Positions 1-7,345 of a stretch of DNA of 64,000 nucleotides are shown here, in pieces (position 1 is the first letter of the stretch; each line of letters opens with the position of its first letter). This DNA comes from Cellulosimicrobium sp. CUA-896 (GTDB lineage Bacteria > Actinomycetota > Actinomycetes > Actinomycetales > Cellulomonadaceae): NCBI RefSeq assembly GCF_001942335.1, contig NZ_MKKH01000044.1, forward strand, positions 81,723-145,722, in the 5' to 3' direction. The translations under genes and the position numbers were made by a program. The notes under the pieces were generated by a model. That model had not been told where the DNA came from. It saw nothing but the letters and a program-made list of their open reading frames with translations, and searched no databases.

Positions 1-382
1 CTTGCCGAGGAAGTAGGCGACGGCGGGCAGGGGAGTGGCGCGCAGGCGCTTGAGCGTGCCGTCGTCGCGCTCGACCGCGATCGAGATCGCGAGGGACTGG
101 AAGCCCGTGAGCATGATCCCCCGTCGCGAGCATGCCGGGGAGGAAGTACTGCGCGAACGGCACGCCGTAGCCGGCGTTCGCCTGCTCCTGGCCGTCGAAC
201 ACCGTCGCGAAGATCGCGAGCATGATCACCGGGTAGGTGAAGACGAAGACCACGGCGTCGCGCTCGCGGAAGAAGGCGCGCAGCTCGGCACCGGTGCGGG
301 CGAGTCCCAGGCGCGCGACCCCCGGGAGGGCGCGCGGGCGCGGCGGGGACGTGCGGGCGCCGGGGACGGTCGTCGTGCTCAC
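1..382 (-). CDS. ABC-2 type transporter permease (partial, frameshifted)
   Basis: Membrane partner of the downstream-numbered ATPase, probably an exporter of drugs or polysaccharide precursors. The GTG at 382 overlaps the ATPase stop by 4 bp (GTGA), so the two are translationally coupled. After a Pro/Arg-rich N-terminus of about 25 residues comes an ABC-2 pattern with a first hydrophobic segment (key residues VVFVFTYPVIMLAIFATVF) and the family-typical stretch FLPGMLATGIMLTGFQSL. Reading that stretch requires removing one C from the run at about 120-124, so the sequence has a one-base insertion there, the only insertion I found in the window. The gene continues beyond position 1. Family assignment is fairly secure; the substrate is unknown. 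Confidence 0.72.
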   Translation of the reverse strand, partial: MSTTTVPGARTSPPRPRALPGVARLGLARTGAELRAFFRERDAVVFVFTYPVIMLAIFATVFDGQEQANAGYGVPFAQYFLPGMLATGDHAHGLPVPRDLDRGRARRRHAQAPARHSPARRRLLPRQ

Positions 383-1317
383 GGTCGTGCCTCCTCGTCG
401 GTGGTGCCGGCGGACGCGCCGGCGAGGGCGCCGGTGCGCGGCCGGGCGGGCGGCGCGGCGCCGATGAGCTCGAGGTAGACGTCCTCGAGGCTCGGGTGCA
501 CGACCTCGAGCCCGGGCACCTCGCCGTCGGGGGAGCGGTCGGCGAGCTCGCGGACGAGCGCGGTCGGCCGGGACGTCGTCTCGGCGCGCGGCGCGCCGTC
601 CTCGACCCAGCGGACGACGGGCCGCCGGGCGTCCGGCCCGCCGAGCAGCTCCGGTGGGCCGAGCGCGACGACGGCCCCGTCGCGCAGGACGGCGACCCGG
701 TCGGCGAGCTGGGCGGCCTCGTCCAGGTAGTGGGTCGTCAGGAGGATGGTCGTGCCGTCGTCGCGCAGCGTGCGCACCAGCTCCCAGAAGGCCCGGCGTG
801 CCTGCGGGTCGAAACCCGTGGTCGGCTCGTCGAGGAACACCAGCTCGGGGCGTCCGACGATGCCGAGCGCGACGTCGAGCCGGCGACGCTGCCCGCCGGA
901 CAGCTGCCGCGTGCGGGTGCCGCGCTTGTCGCCGAGGCCGACGGCGTCGATCACCTCGCGCGGGTCGCGCGGGTCGGCGTAGTAGCCCGCGAAGTGGGCG
1001 ACGACCTCCGCGACGGTGAGCTCGGTGAGGTCCCGCGAGTCCTGCAGCACGACGCCGATGCGGTCGCGCCAGGCGCGGCCGGCGGTCTGCGGGTCGGCGC
1101 CCAGGACGCGCACCTCGCCGGCGTCGCGCGAGCGGAAGCCCTCGAGGATCTCGACGGTCGTCGTCTTGCCGGCCCCGTTGGGACCCAGGAGGGCGACGAT
1201 CTCGCCCCGCTCGACCCGGAGGTCGACCCCGGCGACGGCCTGCCTGTCGCCGTACCGCTTGCGCAGCCCGCGCACCTCGACCGCGGGTGCGCCCGTCTCG
1301 CCACGTGTGGTGTCCAT
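379..1317 (-). CDS. ABC transporter ATP-binding protein (DrrA/CcmA type)
   Basis: ATPase subunit of a two-gene ABC-2 exporter; it powers the permease encoded immediately downstream. The 312-residue protein has Walker A (LLGPNGAGKTT), the ABC signature (LSGGQRRRLDVAL), Walker B with catalytic Glu (LVFLDEPTTGFD) and the H-loop (LLTTHYLDEA). The C-terminal 80 residues after the ABC fold match the extension found in DrrA-like multidrug and antibiotic exporters and end EDVYLELIGA, a common tail motif. ATG at 1317 is chosen because the conserved fold starts about 14 residues later; a longer reading to 1494 adds only Arg/Pro-rich sequence. The gene is divergent from the tRNA-Trp/secE unit. Family certain, substrate unknown. 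Confidence 0.93.
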   Translation of the reverse strand: MDTTRGETGAPAVEVRGLRKRYGDRQAVAGVDLRVERGEIVALLGPNGAGKTTTVEILEGFRSRDAGEVRVLGADPQTAGRAWRDRIGVVLQDSRDLTELTVAEVVAHFAGYYADPRDPREVIDAVGLGDKRGTRTRQLSGGQRRRLDVALGIVGRPELVFLDEPTTGFDPQARRAFWELVRTLRDDGTTILLTTHYLDEAAQLADRVAVLRDGAVVALGPPELLGGPDARRPVVRWVEDGAPRAETTSRPTALVRELADRSPDGEVPGLEVVHPSLEDVYLELIGAAPPARPRTGALAGASAGTTDEEARP

Positions 1318-1399
1318 GCCGTCCAGCGTCGTCCGCACGGGCGCCGCCCCGCGACGGCCGGTCGCCCGGACCTGGGGTCCACCGGTCGGTGGACGGCGG

Positions 1400-1429
1400 T
1401 TCGACCCGCGGGCCGGCGTCGCGTACAGT
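1400..1429 (+). promoter_or_regulatory. Promoter for tRNA-Trp / secE / nusG
   Basis: A sigma-A-like promoter: -35 TTCGAC (1400-1405), an 18-bp spacer and -10 TACAGT (1424-1429). It lies about 95 bp before the tRNA, with no other credible start site between. Inference from consensus match and position. Confidence 0.55.
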
Positions 1430-1522
1430 GGTCCCTCGGTGGTTGACGCCCACCATGCTGGGCCGCGCCTCGACGGGCTCCTGGCACTGTGCACGGCTCG
1501 CCGGCAAGGGCGTCGGTCGCGA

Positions 1523-1595
1523 AGGGTAGTGGCGCAATTGGTAGCGCAGCGGTCTCCAAAACCGCAGGTTGCAGGTTCGAGTCCTGTCTACCCTG
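1523..1595 (+). tRNA. tRNA-Trp (anticodon CCA)
   Basis: Cloverleaf readable by eye. The acceptor arms 1523-1529 (AGGGTAG) and 1588-1594 (CTACCCT) pair perfectly, followed by discriminator G1595. The D-loop contains AATTGGTAGC, the anticodon loop is CTCCAAA with anticodon CCA, and the T arm has GGTTCGAGTCC. No CCA tail is encoded. Position directly upstream of secE and nusG is the usual one in Actinobacteria, where the tRNA is cotranscribed or processed from the secE message. Confidence 0.95.
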
Positions 1596-1700
1596 CTCGG
1601 CACGTCGCCGGCAGGCGGTGTGCGTGGTCCGAGAACGGACTGCACCGAGAGGTTCAGCAGGTCCGGGATACGTCCCGCACGTCAGCGATGGGATAGATCA

Positions 1701-1982
1701 GTGAGCGAATCGCCGTCAGAGGCCGTGGGCGCGGACGGCGCACGCGCCGACGAGGTGAAGAAGGGCCGCCCCGCAGGGGACAGGAAGCCCAACTTCTTCG
1801 CCCGCATCGCCCTCTTCGTGCGCCAGGTGGTCGCCGAGCTGCGCAAGGTCGTCACGCCGACGCGCTCCGAGCTCTTCACCTACACGACCGTCGTCCTGGT
1901 CTTCGTGCTCGTCGTCATGGCCTTCGTGACGGTGCTCGACCTCGGGATCGGCCAGGCCGTCCTGTGGGTCTTCGGGGACTAG
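1701..1982 (+). CDS. secE: Preprotein translocase subunit SecE
   Basis: Essential small subunit that clamps SecY in the SecYEG protein-conducting channel. The product is 93 residues: a variable polar N-terminus of about 35 residues, the conserved amphipathic region ([19 protein letters not shown]) and one membrane span near residues 62-85 ([19 protein letters not shown]). GTG 1701 is chosen because it gives a normal actinobacterial SecE length; in-frame sequence further upstream runs into the tRNA. It is followed by nusG after 125 bp, the standard secE-nusG pairing. Confidence 0.95.
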   Translation: MSESPSEAVGADGARADEVKKGRPAGDRKPNFFARIALFVRQVVAELRKVVTPTRSELFTYTTVVLVFVLVVMAFVTVLDLGIGQAVLWVFGD

Positions 1983-2107
1983 CCGCCACGTCCGTACCCG
2001 CAGTGCCGGGTCTTCGGCACCCGGCGCCCATCGGGGCGCCGTCGGCGCTTCCAGCAGCAGTCCTTCCACCAGTCATCGCAGCAGGTCAGCAGAAAGCAGG
2101 TTCGTTC

Positions 2108-2923
2108 GTGTCCCAGGAGTCGCTGGACCAGACGGAGAACGTCGACCCGACGCAGCCCGAGGGTGCCCAGGACGAGGTCGACGAGACCACGGACGCTCCC
2201 GACGTCGTCGAGGGCGACGAGGAGCCCGTCGAGGACGCCGCGCCCGCCGAGAGCGCGCAGGAGGGCGACCAGGAGGTCGCCACGGACGAGGCCCGCCCGG
2301 TCGACGAGGACGGCGACGTCATCGCGGACCCGGTCGCGGAGTTCAAGCGCACGCTGCGCACGCAGCCGGGCGACTGGTACGTCATCCACTCGTACGCGGG
2401 GTACGAGAACCGTGTGAAGGCCAACCTGGAGAACCGCATCCAGAGCCTGAACATGGAGGACTACATCTTCCAGATCGAGGTCCCCATGGAGGAGGTGGCC
2501 GAGATCAAGAACGCGCAGAAGAAGATCGTCCGTCGCGTGCGCATCCCCGGCTACGTCCTCGTGCGCATGGACCTCACCGACGAGTCGTGGGGCGCCGTGC
2601 GGCACACGCCGGGCGTGACCGGTTTCGTCGGCCACACGCACCAGCCGGTGCCGCTGACGCTCGACGAGGTGTTCTCCATGCTCTCGCCGACGCTGGCGCC
2701 CGCCGCGGAGCCGGGCAAGCCGGCGCCCGCGCAGGCGAAGGCCCCGGTGCAGGTCGACTTCACGGTCGGCGAGTCGGTCACCGTCACGGACGGCCCGTTC
2801 GACACGCTGCCCGCCACGATCTCCGAGATCAACGTCGAGAACCAGAAGCTCAAGGTCCTCGTCTCCATCTTCGGCCGGGAGACCCCGGTCGAGCTGTCGT
2901 TCAACCAGGTCGCCAAGATCTGA
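2108..2923 (+). CDS. nusG: Transcription termination/antitermination protein NusG
   Basis: General elongation factor that binds RNA polymerase and couples transcription to Rho or the ribosome. The 271-residue protein has an acidic N-terminal extension of about 85 residues (Asp/Glu/Pro-rich), which is common in Actinobacteria, then the NGN domain (about 88-205, beginning near [20 protein letters not shown]) and the C-terminal KOW domain (about 215-271, ending [14 protein letters not shown]). GTG 2108 is the start; upstream in-frame sequence is intergenic in character. A 16-bp perfect palindrome (2935-2950) follows the stop and may be a weak terminator or processing site before rplK. Confidence 0.96.
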   Translation: MSQESLDQTENVDPTQPEGAQDEVDETTDAPDVVEGDEEPVEDAAPAESAQEGDQEVATDEARPVDEDGDVIADPVAEFKRTLRTQPGDWYVIHSYAGYENRVKANLENRIQSLNMEDYIFQIEVPMEEVAEIKNAQKKIVRRVRIPGYVLVRMDLTDESWGAVRHTPGVTGFVGHTHQPVPLTLDEVFSMLSPTLAPAAEPGKPAPAQAKAPVQVDFTVGESVTVTDGPFDTLPATISEINVENQKLKVLVSIFGRETPVELSFNQVAKI

Positions 2924-3038
2924 CGCGTCCGGTCGCAGGACCGGTCCTGCGCGGCACCCGCCGCGCGCGTGAACGCTGCACTGCAACCGGGTCATCGCCC
3001 ACGGCGTCGGCCCACGAGTAGAAAGCCAGGGAAGACTC

Positions 3039-3470
3039 ATGCCTCCCAAGAAGAAGGTCTCCGGCCTCATCAAGCTCCAGATCCAGGCCGGTGCGGCGAC
3101 GCCCGCCCCGCCGATCGGCCCCGCGCTCGGTCAGCACGGCGTGAACATCATGGAGTTCTGCAAGGCCTACAACGCGGCCACCGAGTCGCAGCGCGGCAAC
3201 GTGATCCCGGTCGAGATCACGGTCTACGAGGACCGTTCCTTCACCTTCGTCACGAAGACGCCGCCGGCGGCGGAGCTCATCAAGAAGGCCGCGGGCATCC
3301 AGAAGGGCTCGGCCACCCCCCACACCGTCAAGGTCGCCAAGATCACGGCGGACCAGGTGCGCGAGATCGCCCAGTCCAAGCTCGAGGACCTCAACGCGAA
3401 CGACGTCGAGGCCGCGTCGAAGATCATCGCGGGCACGGCCCGCTCGATGGGCATCACCGTCGAGGGCTGA
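3039..3470 (+). CDS. rplK: 50S ribosomal protein L11
   Basis: Forms the GTPase-associated region of the large subunit with 23S rRNA and L10; target of thiopeptide antibiotics. The 143-residue protein shows the N-terminal [20 protein letters not shown] with the conserved Pro pair and the C-terminal RNA-binding domain ending [15 protein letters not shown]. The ATG at 3039 is preceded by AGGGAAG. Its stop codon lies inside the first copy of an 88-bp tandem repeat. Confidence 0.97.
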
Positions 3471-3626
3471 GCACAGCGAACGCGGAGGTAGGACGAGCGC
3501 AGCGAGTCCTGCCGGAGCGTGAGCGGCGCTCGGCCCGAGCGAGAGTGCAGAGGGCTGAGCACAGCGAACGCGGAGGTAGGACGAGCGCAGCGAGTCCTGC
3601 CGGAGCGTGAGCGGCGCTCGGCCCGA
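3462..3626 (+). repeat. Tandem direct repeat, 77-bp copies at 88-bp spacing
   Basis: Positions 3462-3538 and 3550-3626 are identical over 77 bp, separated by 11 bp. The next 28 bp (about 3621-3648) resemble the corresponding part of the unit a third time, with about 21 of 28 matches. The first copy begins in the last sense codons of rplK and carries its stop codon. Each copy includes GGACGAGCGCAGCGAGTCC and the small hairpin GAGCGGCGCTC. No reading frame looks coding. It is either a local tandem duplication or a dispersed intergenic repeat; within this window I see it only here. Confidence 0.85.
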
Positions 3627-3740
3627 CCGGAGACGGAGCGGGCTGAGCGCCGTCTTGACACAGACGTCCGTCCACGACCGTGGGCGGCAGTGGCAGGGTC
3701 CGCGCGGACCGACGACCACGACTGCAGAAGGAGAAGCAGC

Positions 3741-4457
3741 ATGGCAACGCGCAGCAAGGCGTACCGCAACGCCGAGGAGAAGATCGACCGCGAGCGTCTC
3801 TACGCTCCGCTCGAGGCCGTCCGTCTCGCCAAGGAGACGTCGACGGTCAAGTACGACGCGACCGTCGAGGTCGTCTTCCGCCTGGGTGTGGACCCGCGCA
3901 AGGCGGACCAGATGGTCCGCGGCACGGTGAACCTCCCGAACGGCACGGGCAAGACGGCCCGCGTCATCGTCTTCGCGAACGCGGCGAAGGCCGAGGAGGC
4001 CCGTGCGGCCGGTGCCGACGAGGTCGGCGGCGACGACCTGATCGAGAAGGTCGCCGGCGGCTACACGGACTTCGACGCCGCGGTCGCGACGCCGGACCTC
4101 ATGGGCAAGGTCGGCCGCCTGGGCAAGGTGCTCGGCCCCCGCGGTCTGATGCCGAACCCGAAGACCGGCACGGTGACGATGGACGTGACGAAGGCCGTGT
4201 CCGACATCAAGGGCGGCAAGATCGAGTTCCGCGTCGACAAGCACGCGAACCTGCACTTCATCATCGGCAAGGTCTCGTTCGACGAGAAGCAGCTGGTGGA
4301 GAACTACGCGGCGGCGCTGGACGAGGTGCTGCGTCTCAAGCCGTCGTCCTCGAAGGGCCGCTACATCACGCGGGCCACGATGACGACGACGATGGGCCCC
4401 GGCATCCCGCTGGACCAGTCCAAGACGACGAAGCTCCTCGAGGACGACGCGGCCTGA
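3741..4457 (+). CDS. rplA: 50S ribosomal protein L1
   Basis: L1-stalk protein that binds 23S rRNA and helps release deacylated tRNA; in many bacteria it also represses its own operon. The product is 238 residues, normal for the family, with the hallmark [18 protein letters not shown] and the C-terminal [23 protein letters not shown] 3741 follows AAGGAGAAG, a good ribosome binding site. The 270 bp between rplK and rplA hold the tandem repeat. A perfect -35 (TTGACA, 3655-3660) is present but lacks a matching -10. Confidence 0.97.
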   Translation: MATRSKAYRNAEEKIDRERLYAPLEAVRLAKETSTVKYDATVEVVFRLGVDPRKADQMVRGTVNLPNGTGKTARVIVFANAAKAEEARAAGADEVGGDDLIEKVAGGYTDFDAAVATPDLMGKVGRLGKVLGPRGLMPNPKTGTVTMDVTKAVSDIKGGKIEFRVDKHANLHFIIGKVSFDEKQLVENYAAALDEVLRLKPSSSKGRYITRATMTTTMGPGIPLDQSKTTKLLEDDAA

Positions 4458-4489
4458 CGCCACCCGCGTCAGCGGCCGGTCCGCTCGCA

Positions 4490-4546
4490 GCACGAACGCC
4501 GACGGCGCGGTTCCCCGGACAGGGAGCCGCGCCGTCGCGTTCGTGC
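4490..4546. terminator. Long hairpin terminator between convergent units
   Basis: The arms 4490-4511 and 4525-4546 pair almost perfectly (GCACGAACG, one-base bulge, CGACGGCGCGG). The hairpin sits between rplA and the minus-strand gene that stops at 4653, so it can end both transcripts. There is no T-run, which is usual in high-GC Actinobacteria. Confidence 0.7.
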
Positions 4547-4652
4547 GTCCGACCCGCGTGTGCTGTGCGCCCCGCGGGGTGCGAGCGTCGCGTCGCCGCG
4601 CAAGAGCTGCGTTCCTGGACGCAGCCGTGGTGCACGGGCGCAGCGCTCCTCC

Positions 4653-5261
4653 TCAGGGGTGGTGGTGCAGTCCCGGCAGGTCGGGCAGGTGGTGCTCGCT
4701 GTGCGGGACGGCGTGCTCCGCGGCCTCCGTGCCGCTCAGCCCGAACGTCGTGACGGTCGCGACGGCGACGGCACCGACGAACAGGACGCCGAGCGAGGCC
4801 GCGCTGCCGAGGGCGGGGCGTGGCCTGCCCGCGCCGCCGTGAGGGGCTCCCGCGGGCGACGGGGACGACGCGGACGGGGGTGGAGCGTCCGCCGCCGGAC
4901 CGGGCGCCGAGGACCGGGTCAGCACGCCGATCGTCCCGGCGCCGGCGAGCTGCAGCGCCGTCGCGGCCGTGACGGTGGGGCCGAGGGTCGTGCCGGGGGC
5001 GACGGCGAGCGCTGCCTGCGCCACGCTCCCGACGACGAGGGCCCCGACCGCGGCCCGGCCGAGGACGGCCGGACGGGGCGTGCGCGGCGCCGTGCCGGCG
5101 ATCGTCGCGAGTGCGGCGGGGACCTCGACCAGCCCGAGCGCGAGCGCGAGGAGCCCGGCAGGCGCCGGGAACGTGCCTCGGACGAGACCGAGGTTGACGA
5201 TCCCGGCGCCGAGCAGGCCGAACCCGAGCAGGACGCGCAGGACGGGAGGTGGTGGGCTCAC
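4653..5261 (-). CDS. Multi-pass membrane protein with His-rich C-terminus
   Basis: A 202-residue protein I do not recognise as a named family. It has about five to six hydrophobic segments (for example LLGFGLLGAGIVNLGL and LLALALGLVEVPAALATI), a Pro/Ser/Ala-rich cytoplasmic or periplasmic linker near residues 115-140, another span (LGVLFVGAVAVATVTTFGL), and a tail with clustered histidines (PHSEHHLPDLPGLHHHP). The GTG at 5261 overlaps the stop of the DUF4383 gene by 4 bp, so the two are cotranslated. The His cluster could bind metal; that is inference only. Confidence 0.6.
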   Translation of the reverse strand: MSPPPPVLRVLLGFGLLGAGIVNLGLVRGTFPAPAGLLALALGLVEVPAALATIAGTAPRTPRPAVLGRAAVGALVVGSVAQAALAVAPGTTLGPTVTAATALQLAGAGTIGVLTRSSAPGPAADAPPPSASSPSPAGAPHGGAGRPRPALGSAASLGVLFVGAVAVATVTTFGLSGTEAAEHAVPHSEHHLPDLPGLHHHP

Positions 5262-5665
5262 GCGGTCGCGGTGCTCGCGCCGGTGCGCTTGTCCGCCGCG
5301 AGCCCGACGCCGAGGAGCAGGATCGCGCTCGCGAGGTGGAGCACGTTGTCCGCCCCGTTGAGCGCGATGATGTTGGCGGCCGTGCCGACGAGGAAGAGAC
5401 CGAGGACGCCCACGAGCAGGTAGACGGCACCGATCGTCACGTTGACGGCCCTCGCCGCGCCGACGGAGCGCGAGGCGAGGAGCAGTGCGGCGCCGATGCC
5501 GAGGTGGACGATGTTGTGCAGCGGGTTCACCTCGAACACCAGGAGGTTGCGGCCCTCGGTCGCGGCGAACCCGACGCCGGACGTCACGACGAAGCCGGCG
5601 AGGCCCACCAGGAGGTAGACGGCGCCGAAGACGGCCGCGAGGAGGCGGTTCGGGGACGAGGTCAT
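5258..5665 (-). CDS. DUF4383 family membrane protein
   Basis: A 135-residue protein with four predicted membrane spans. The second half of each helical hairpin carries the DUF4383 hallmarks NPLHNIVHLGIGAALLL and NGADNVLHLASAILLL, in which conserved Asn and His residues lie in the membrane. Function is unknown; these proteins are common in Actinobacteria and Cyanobacteria. It is the first gene of a two-gene minus-strand unit with the His-rich membrane protein, divergent from the sigma-factor gene. Confidence 0.85.
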   Translation of the reverse strand: MTSSPNRLLAAVFGAVYLLVGLAGFVVTSGVGFAATEGRNLLVFEVNPLHNIVHLGIGAALLLASRSVGAARAVNVTIGAVYLLVGVLGLFLVGTAANIIALNGADNVLHLASAILLLGVGLAADKRTGASTATA

Positions 5666-6021
5666 GGTGCATACCCACTTTCGACGGTCGCGCGCGGGTC
5701 CCTCCCGCGCGTCGCGAGTGGTTCGGAGCAGGCCCGACGGCGGATGGGTCGCCCGGCGGAAGGTCCTGGGACGGGTGTGGGAGCCTGCCCGCCGTTCCCC
5801 GAGGAGAAACTGGACGACGGCGGATGTATCAGGCGTGCCCGTGCGCCCTCCCGTCCAGTCGCACGGGTGCGTCCGACGCACCCGACCCCCCTGATCCGTC
5901 CACCCGAGGGAGAACGATGGTCCTGTTCCGGCGCGAGCCAGAGGGTGCGTGACCTGTGATGATGGTTGTCGAGCCCGGCGGCGACGCCCTAGACTCGGGC
6001 ACCCCTGCGGAGCTTCCGCTG
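5666..6021. other. 356-bp divergent intergenic region
   Basis: Lies between the DUF4383 unit (minus) and the sigma-factor module (plus). It holds a hairpin at 5865-5883 (arms GGGTGCGT and ACGCACCC, 3-nt loop) and the promoter at 5966-5995 described separately. No coding sequence is evident; short readings through it are Arg/Pro-rich and lack family resemblance. Confidence 0.6.
5966..5995 (+). promoter_or_regulatory. Promoter of the sigma / S8 / CHAT module
   Basis: -35 TTGTCG (5966-5971), 18-bp spacer, -10 TAGACT (5990-5995): a good housekeeping-type promoter upstream of the sigma-factor gene. It gives a predicted transcript start near 6002. Confidence 0.6.
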
Positions 6022-6695
6022 ATGCCCGAGCAGACGAGCGTGCCAAGGACGGTGCCGCCGATGACCAGGACCACCGACGAGCTCGCGGACACCGGTCAAC
6101 CCGAGTCGAGTCTCGCGACCGCGGTGCGTTCGCGCTCCTGGAGTACCGGGACGGCCGCAACGAGGCGCTCGCCGAGTTCGTGCGCGAGGCGACGCCCCTG
6201 CTGTGGCACACCGTGCGCGCCCAGGGCGTCGACCGTGAGCAGGCGGACGACGTCGTGCAGACCGTGTGGGTCGCCCTCGTGCGCAACGCGATGACGATCA
6301 AGGAGCCGCACGCGGTCCTGAAGTGGCTGCTCATCACGGCCAAGCGGGCCTCCTGGGAGGCGGTGCGCAAGCAGCGCGACGAGGCACGGCGCCGCACGGA
6401 GCTCCCCGACGACACGGACGAGGGTGTCCCGACCCTGCCGTCGAGCGACCCGACGCCCGACGTCGAGGTGCTCACCCACGAGCGCGACCGCGGCCTGTGG
6501 CGCGCTCTGAGCCGGCTGCCGGAACGATGTCAGACGCTGCTCAAGCTCGTCTCGCTCGCGGACCGGCCGGACTACAAGGCCATCTCGGCCGCCACGGGGA
6601 TGCCCGTGGGCAGCATCGGCTCGACGCGCGGCCGCTGCCTCGCCAAGCTGCGCGACATCATCGACGTCCAGGGGGAATCGTGGGAAGCATCGTGA
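6022..6695 (+). CDS. Sigma-70 family RNA polymerase sigma factor (frameshifted)
   Basis: ECF-like alternative sigma factor, first gene of the S8/CHAT module. Region 2 spans ALAEFVREATPLLWHTVRAQ through DREQADDVVQTVWVALVRN; region 4 has LPERCQTLLKLVSL and a helix-turn-helix ending GMPVGSIGSTRGRCLAKLRD. A charged linker separates them. One base is missing near 6119 (reading LADRGAFALLEYRDGR needs an extra G), giving 224 residues after correction. ATG 6022 is preferred because GGAG lies 8 nt upstream; ATG 6061 in the same frame is possible. The target promoters are unknown. Related factors occur beside CHAT-domain genes in many Actinobacteria. Confidence 0.82.
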
Positions 6696-7189
6696 GCACC
6701 GAGCCCCGGCACAGCCCGGACGAGCCCCTCGACGGCGACGACGTCGCCCTGCTCGCCGACCTCGCGCGCATCGCCCAGGCGCTCGACCCCGTGCCCGACG
6801 GGCTGGTCGAGCGGTCGCTGTTCGCCGTGACGCTCGCCGGGCTCGAGGCGGAGGTCATGGAGCTCGAGTACGTGCGCGTGCCCCGGATGTCGGTCCGTGG
6901 GGAGGCGCCGCCGATCGAGGCGCGGACCATCACGTTCACGTCCGAGTCCGTGACGGTGATGATCTCGCTGTCGCCCGTGGAGGGCGGCCGCGTGCGCATC
7001 GACGGCTGGGCCGCGCCCGCGACGTCGCTGCGCGTCGAGCTGCACCGTCCCGGCTCCGTGACCGAGACGACGAGCGACCAGGACGGCCGGTTCGTCTTCG
7101 ACGACGTCGACCGCGGTCCGGCGAGCCTCGTCGTGCGCCGCGCCGACGACGCCGGCTCCGCGGTGAGCACGCCCGTCGTCGAGCTGTAA
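6680..7189 (+). CDS. Carboxypeptidase-regulatory-like domain protein, sigma-linked
   Basis: A 169-residue soluble protein encoded directly after, and overlapping, the sigma factor. The N-terminal 60 residues are helical (DDVALLADLARIAQALDPV, then GLVERSLFAVTLAGLEAEV). The C-terminal half reads as a beta-sandwich of the carboxypeptidase-regulatory type (SLRVELHRPGSVTETTSDQD, GRFVFDDVDRGPASLVVRRA). It has no signal peptide or membrane span. Its position makes an anti-sigma or sigma-partner role possible, but no zinc-binding or classical anti-sigma motif is visible. GTG 6680 is placed 5 nt after GGGGG; GTG 6692, which overlaps the sigma stop as GTGA, is the alternative. Confidence 0.72.
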   Translation: MGSIVSTEPRHSPDEPLDGDDVALLADLARIAQALDPVPDGLVERSLFAVTLAGLEAEVMELEYVRVPRMSVRGEAPPIEARTITFTSESVTVMISLSPVEGGRVRIDGWAAPATSLRVELHRPGSVTETTSDQDGRFVFDDVDRGPASLVVRRADDAGSAVSTPVVEL

Positions 7190-7199
7190 CGACCACCAC

Positions 7200-7231
7200 C
7201 GTCGTGGGCGGGCCCCGGCCCGCCCACGACG
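7200..7231 (+). terminator. Perfect 15-bp hairpin inside the module
   Basis: Arms 7200-7214 and 7217-7231 are exact inverted repeats (CGTCGTGGGCGGGCC). The hairpin lies 10 bp after the 169-residue gene and 115 bp before the protease gene. No T-run follows. It probably ends or attenuates the sigma transcript, so the protease and CHAT genes may be partly uncoupled from it. Confidence 0.65.
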
Positions 7232-7345
7232 TCGTCCGACGTCCGACCGTCCGCGCGGCGACGACTGCCGCGTGCGGCCGTGCCTCGAGGTGCTTCCACC
7301 ACGCGATCGAGGACGGTCCCTGCCTTCGCAGCCTGAGGAGAGCAT

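Noticed and set aside
1..382. Degenerate permease pseudogene
   Set aside because: One extra C in a C run explains the break, and the rest matches the ABC-2 pattern.
2935..2950. Operator at the 16-bp palindrome between nusG and rplK
   Set aside because: A single short GC palindrome in a ribosomal operon; no repressor link or second site. It may be a weak hairpin only.
3655..3660. Promoter for rplA from a perfect TTGACA
   Set aside because: No acceptable -10 hexamer at 16-19 bp spacing.
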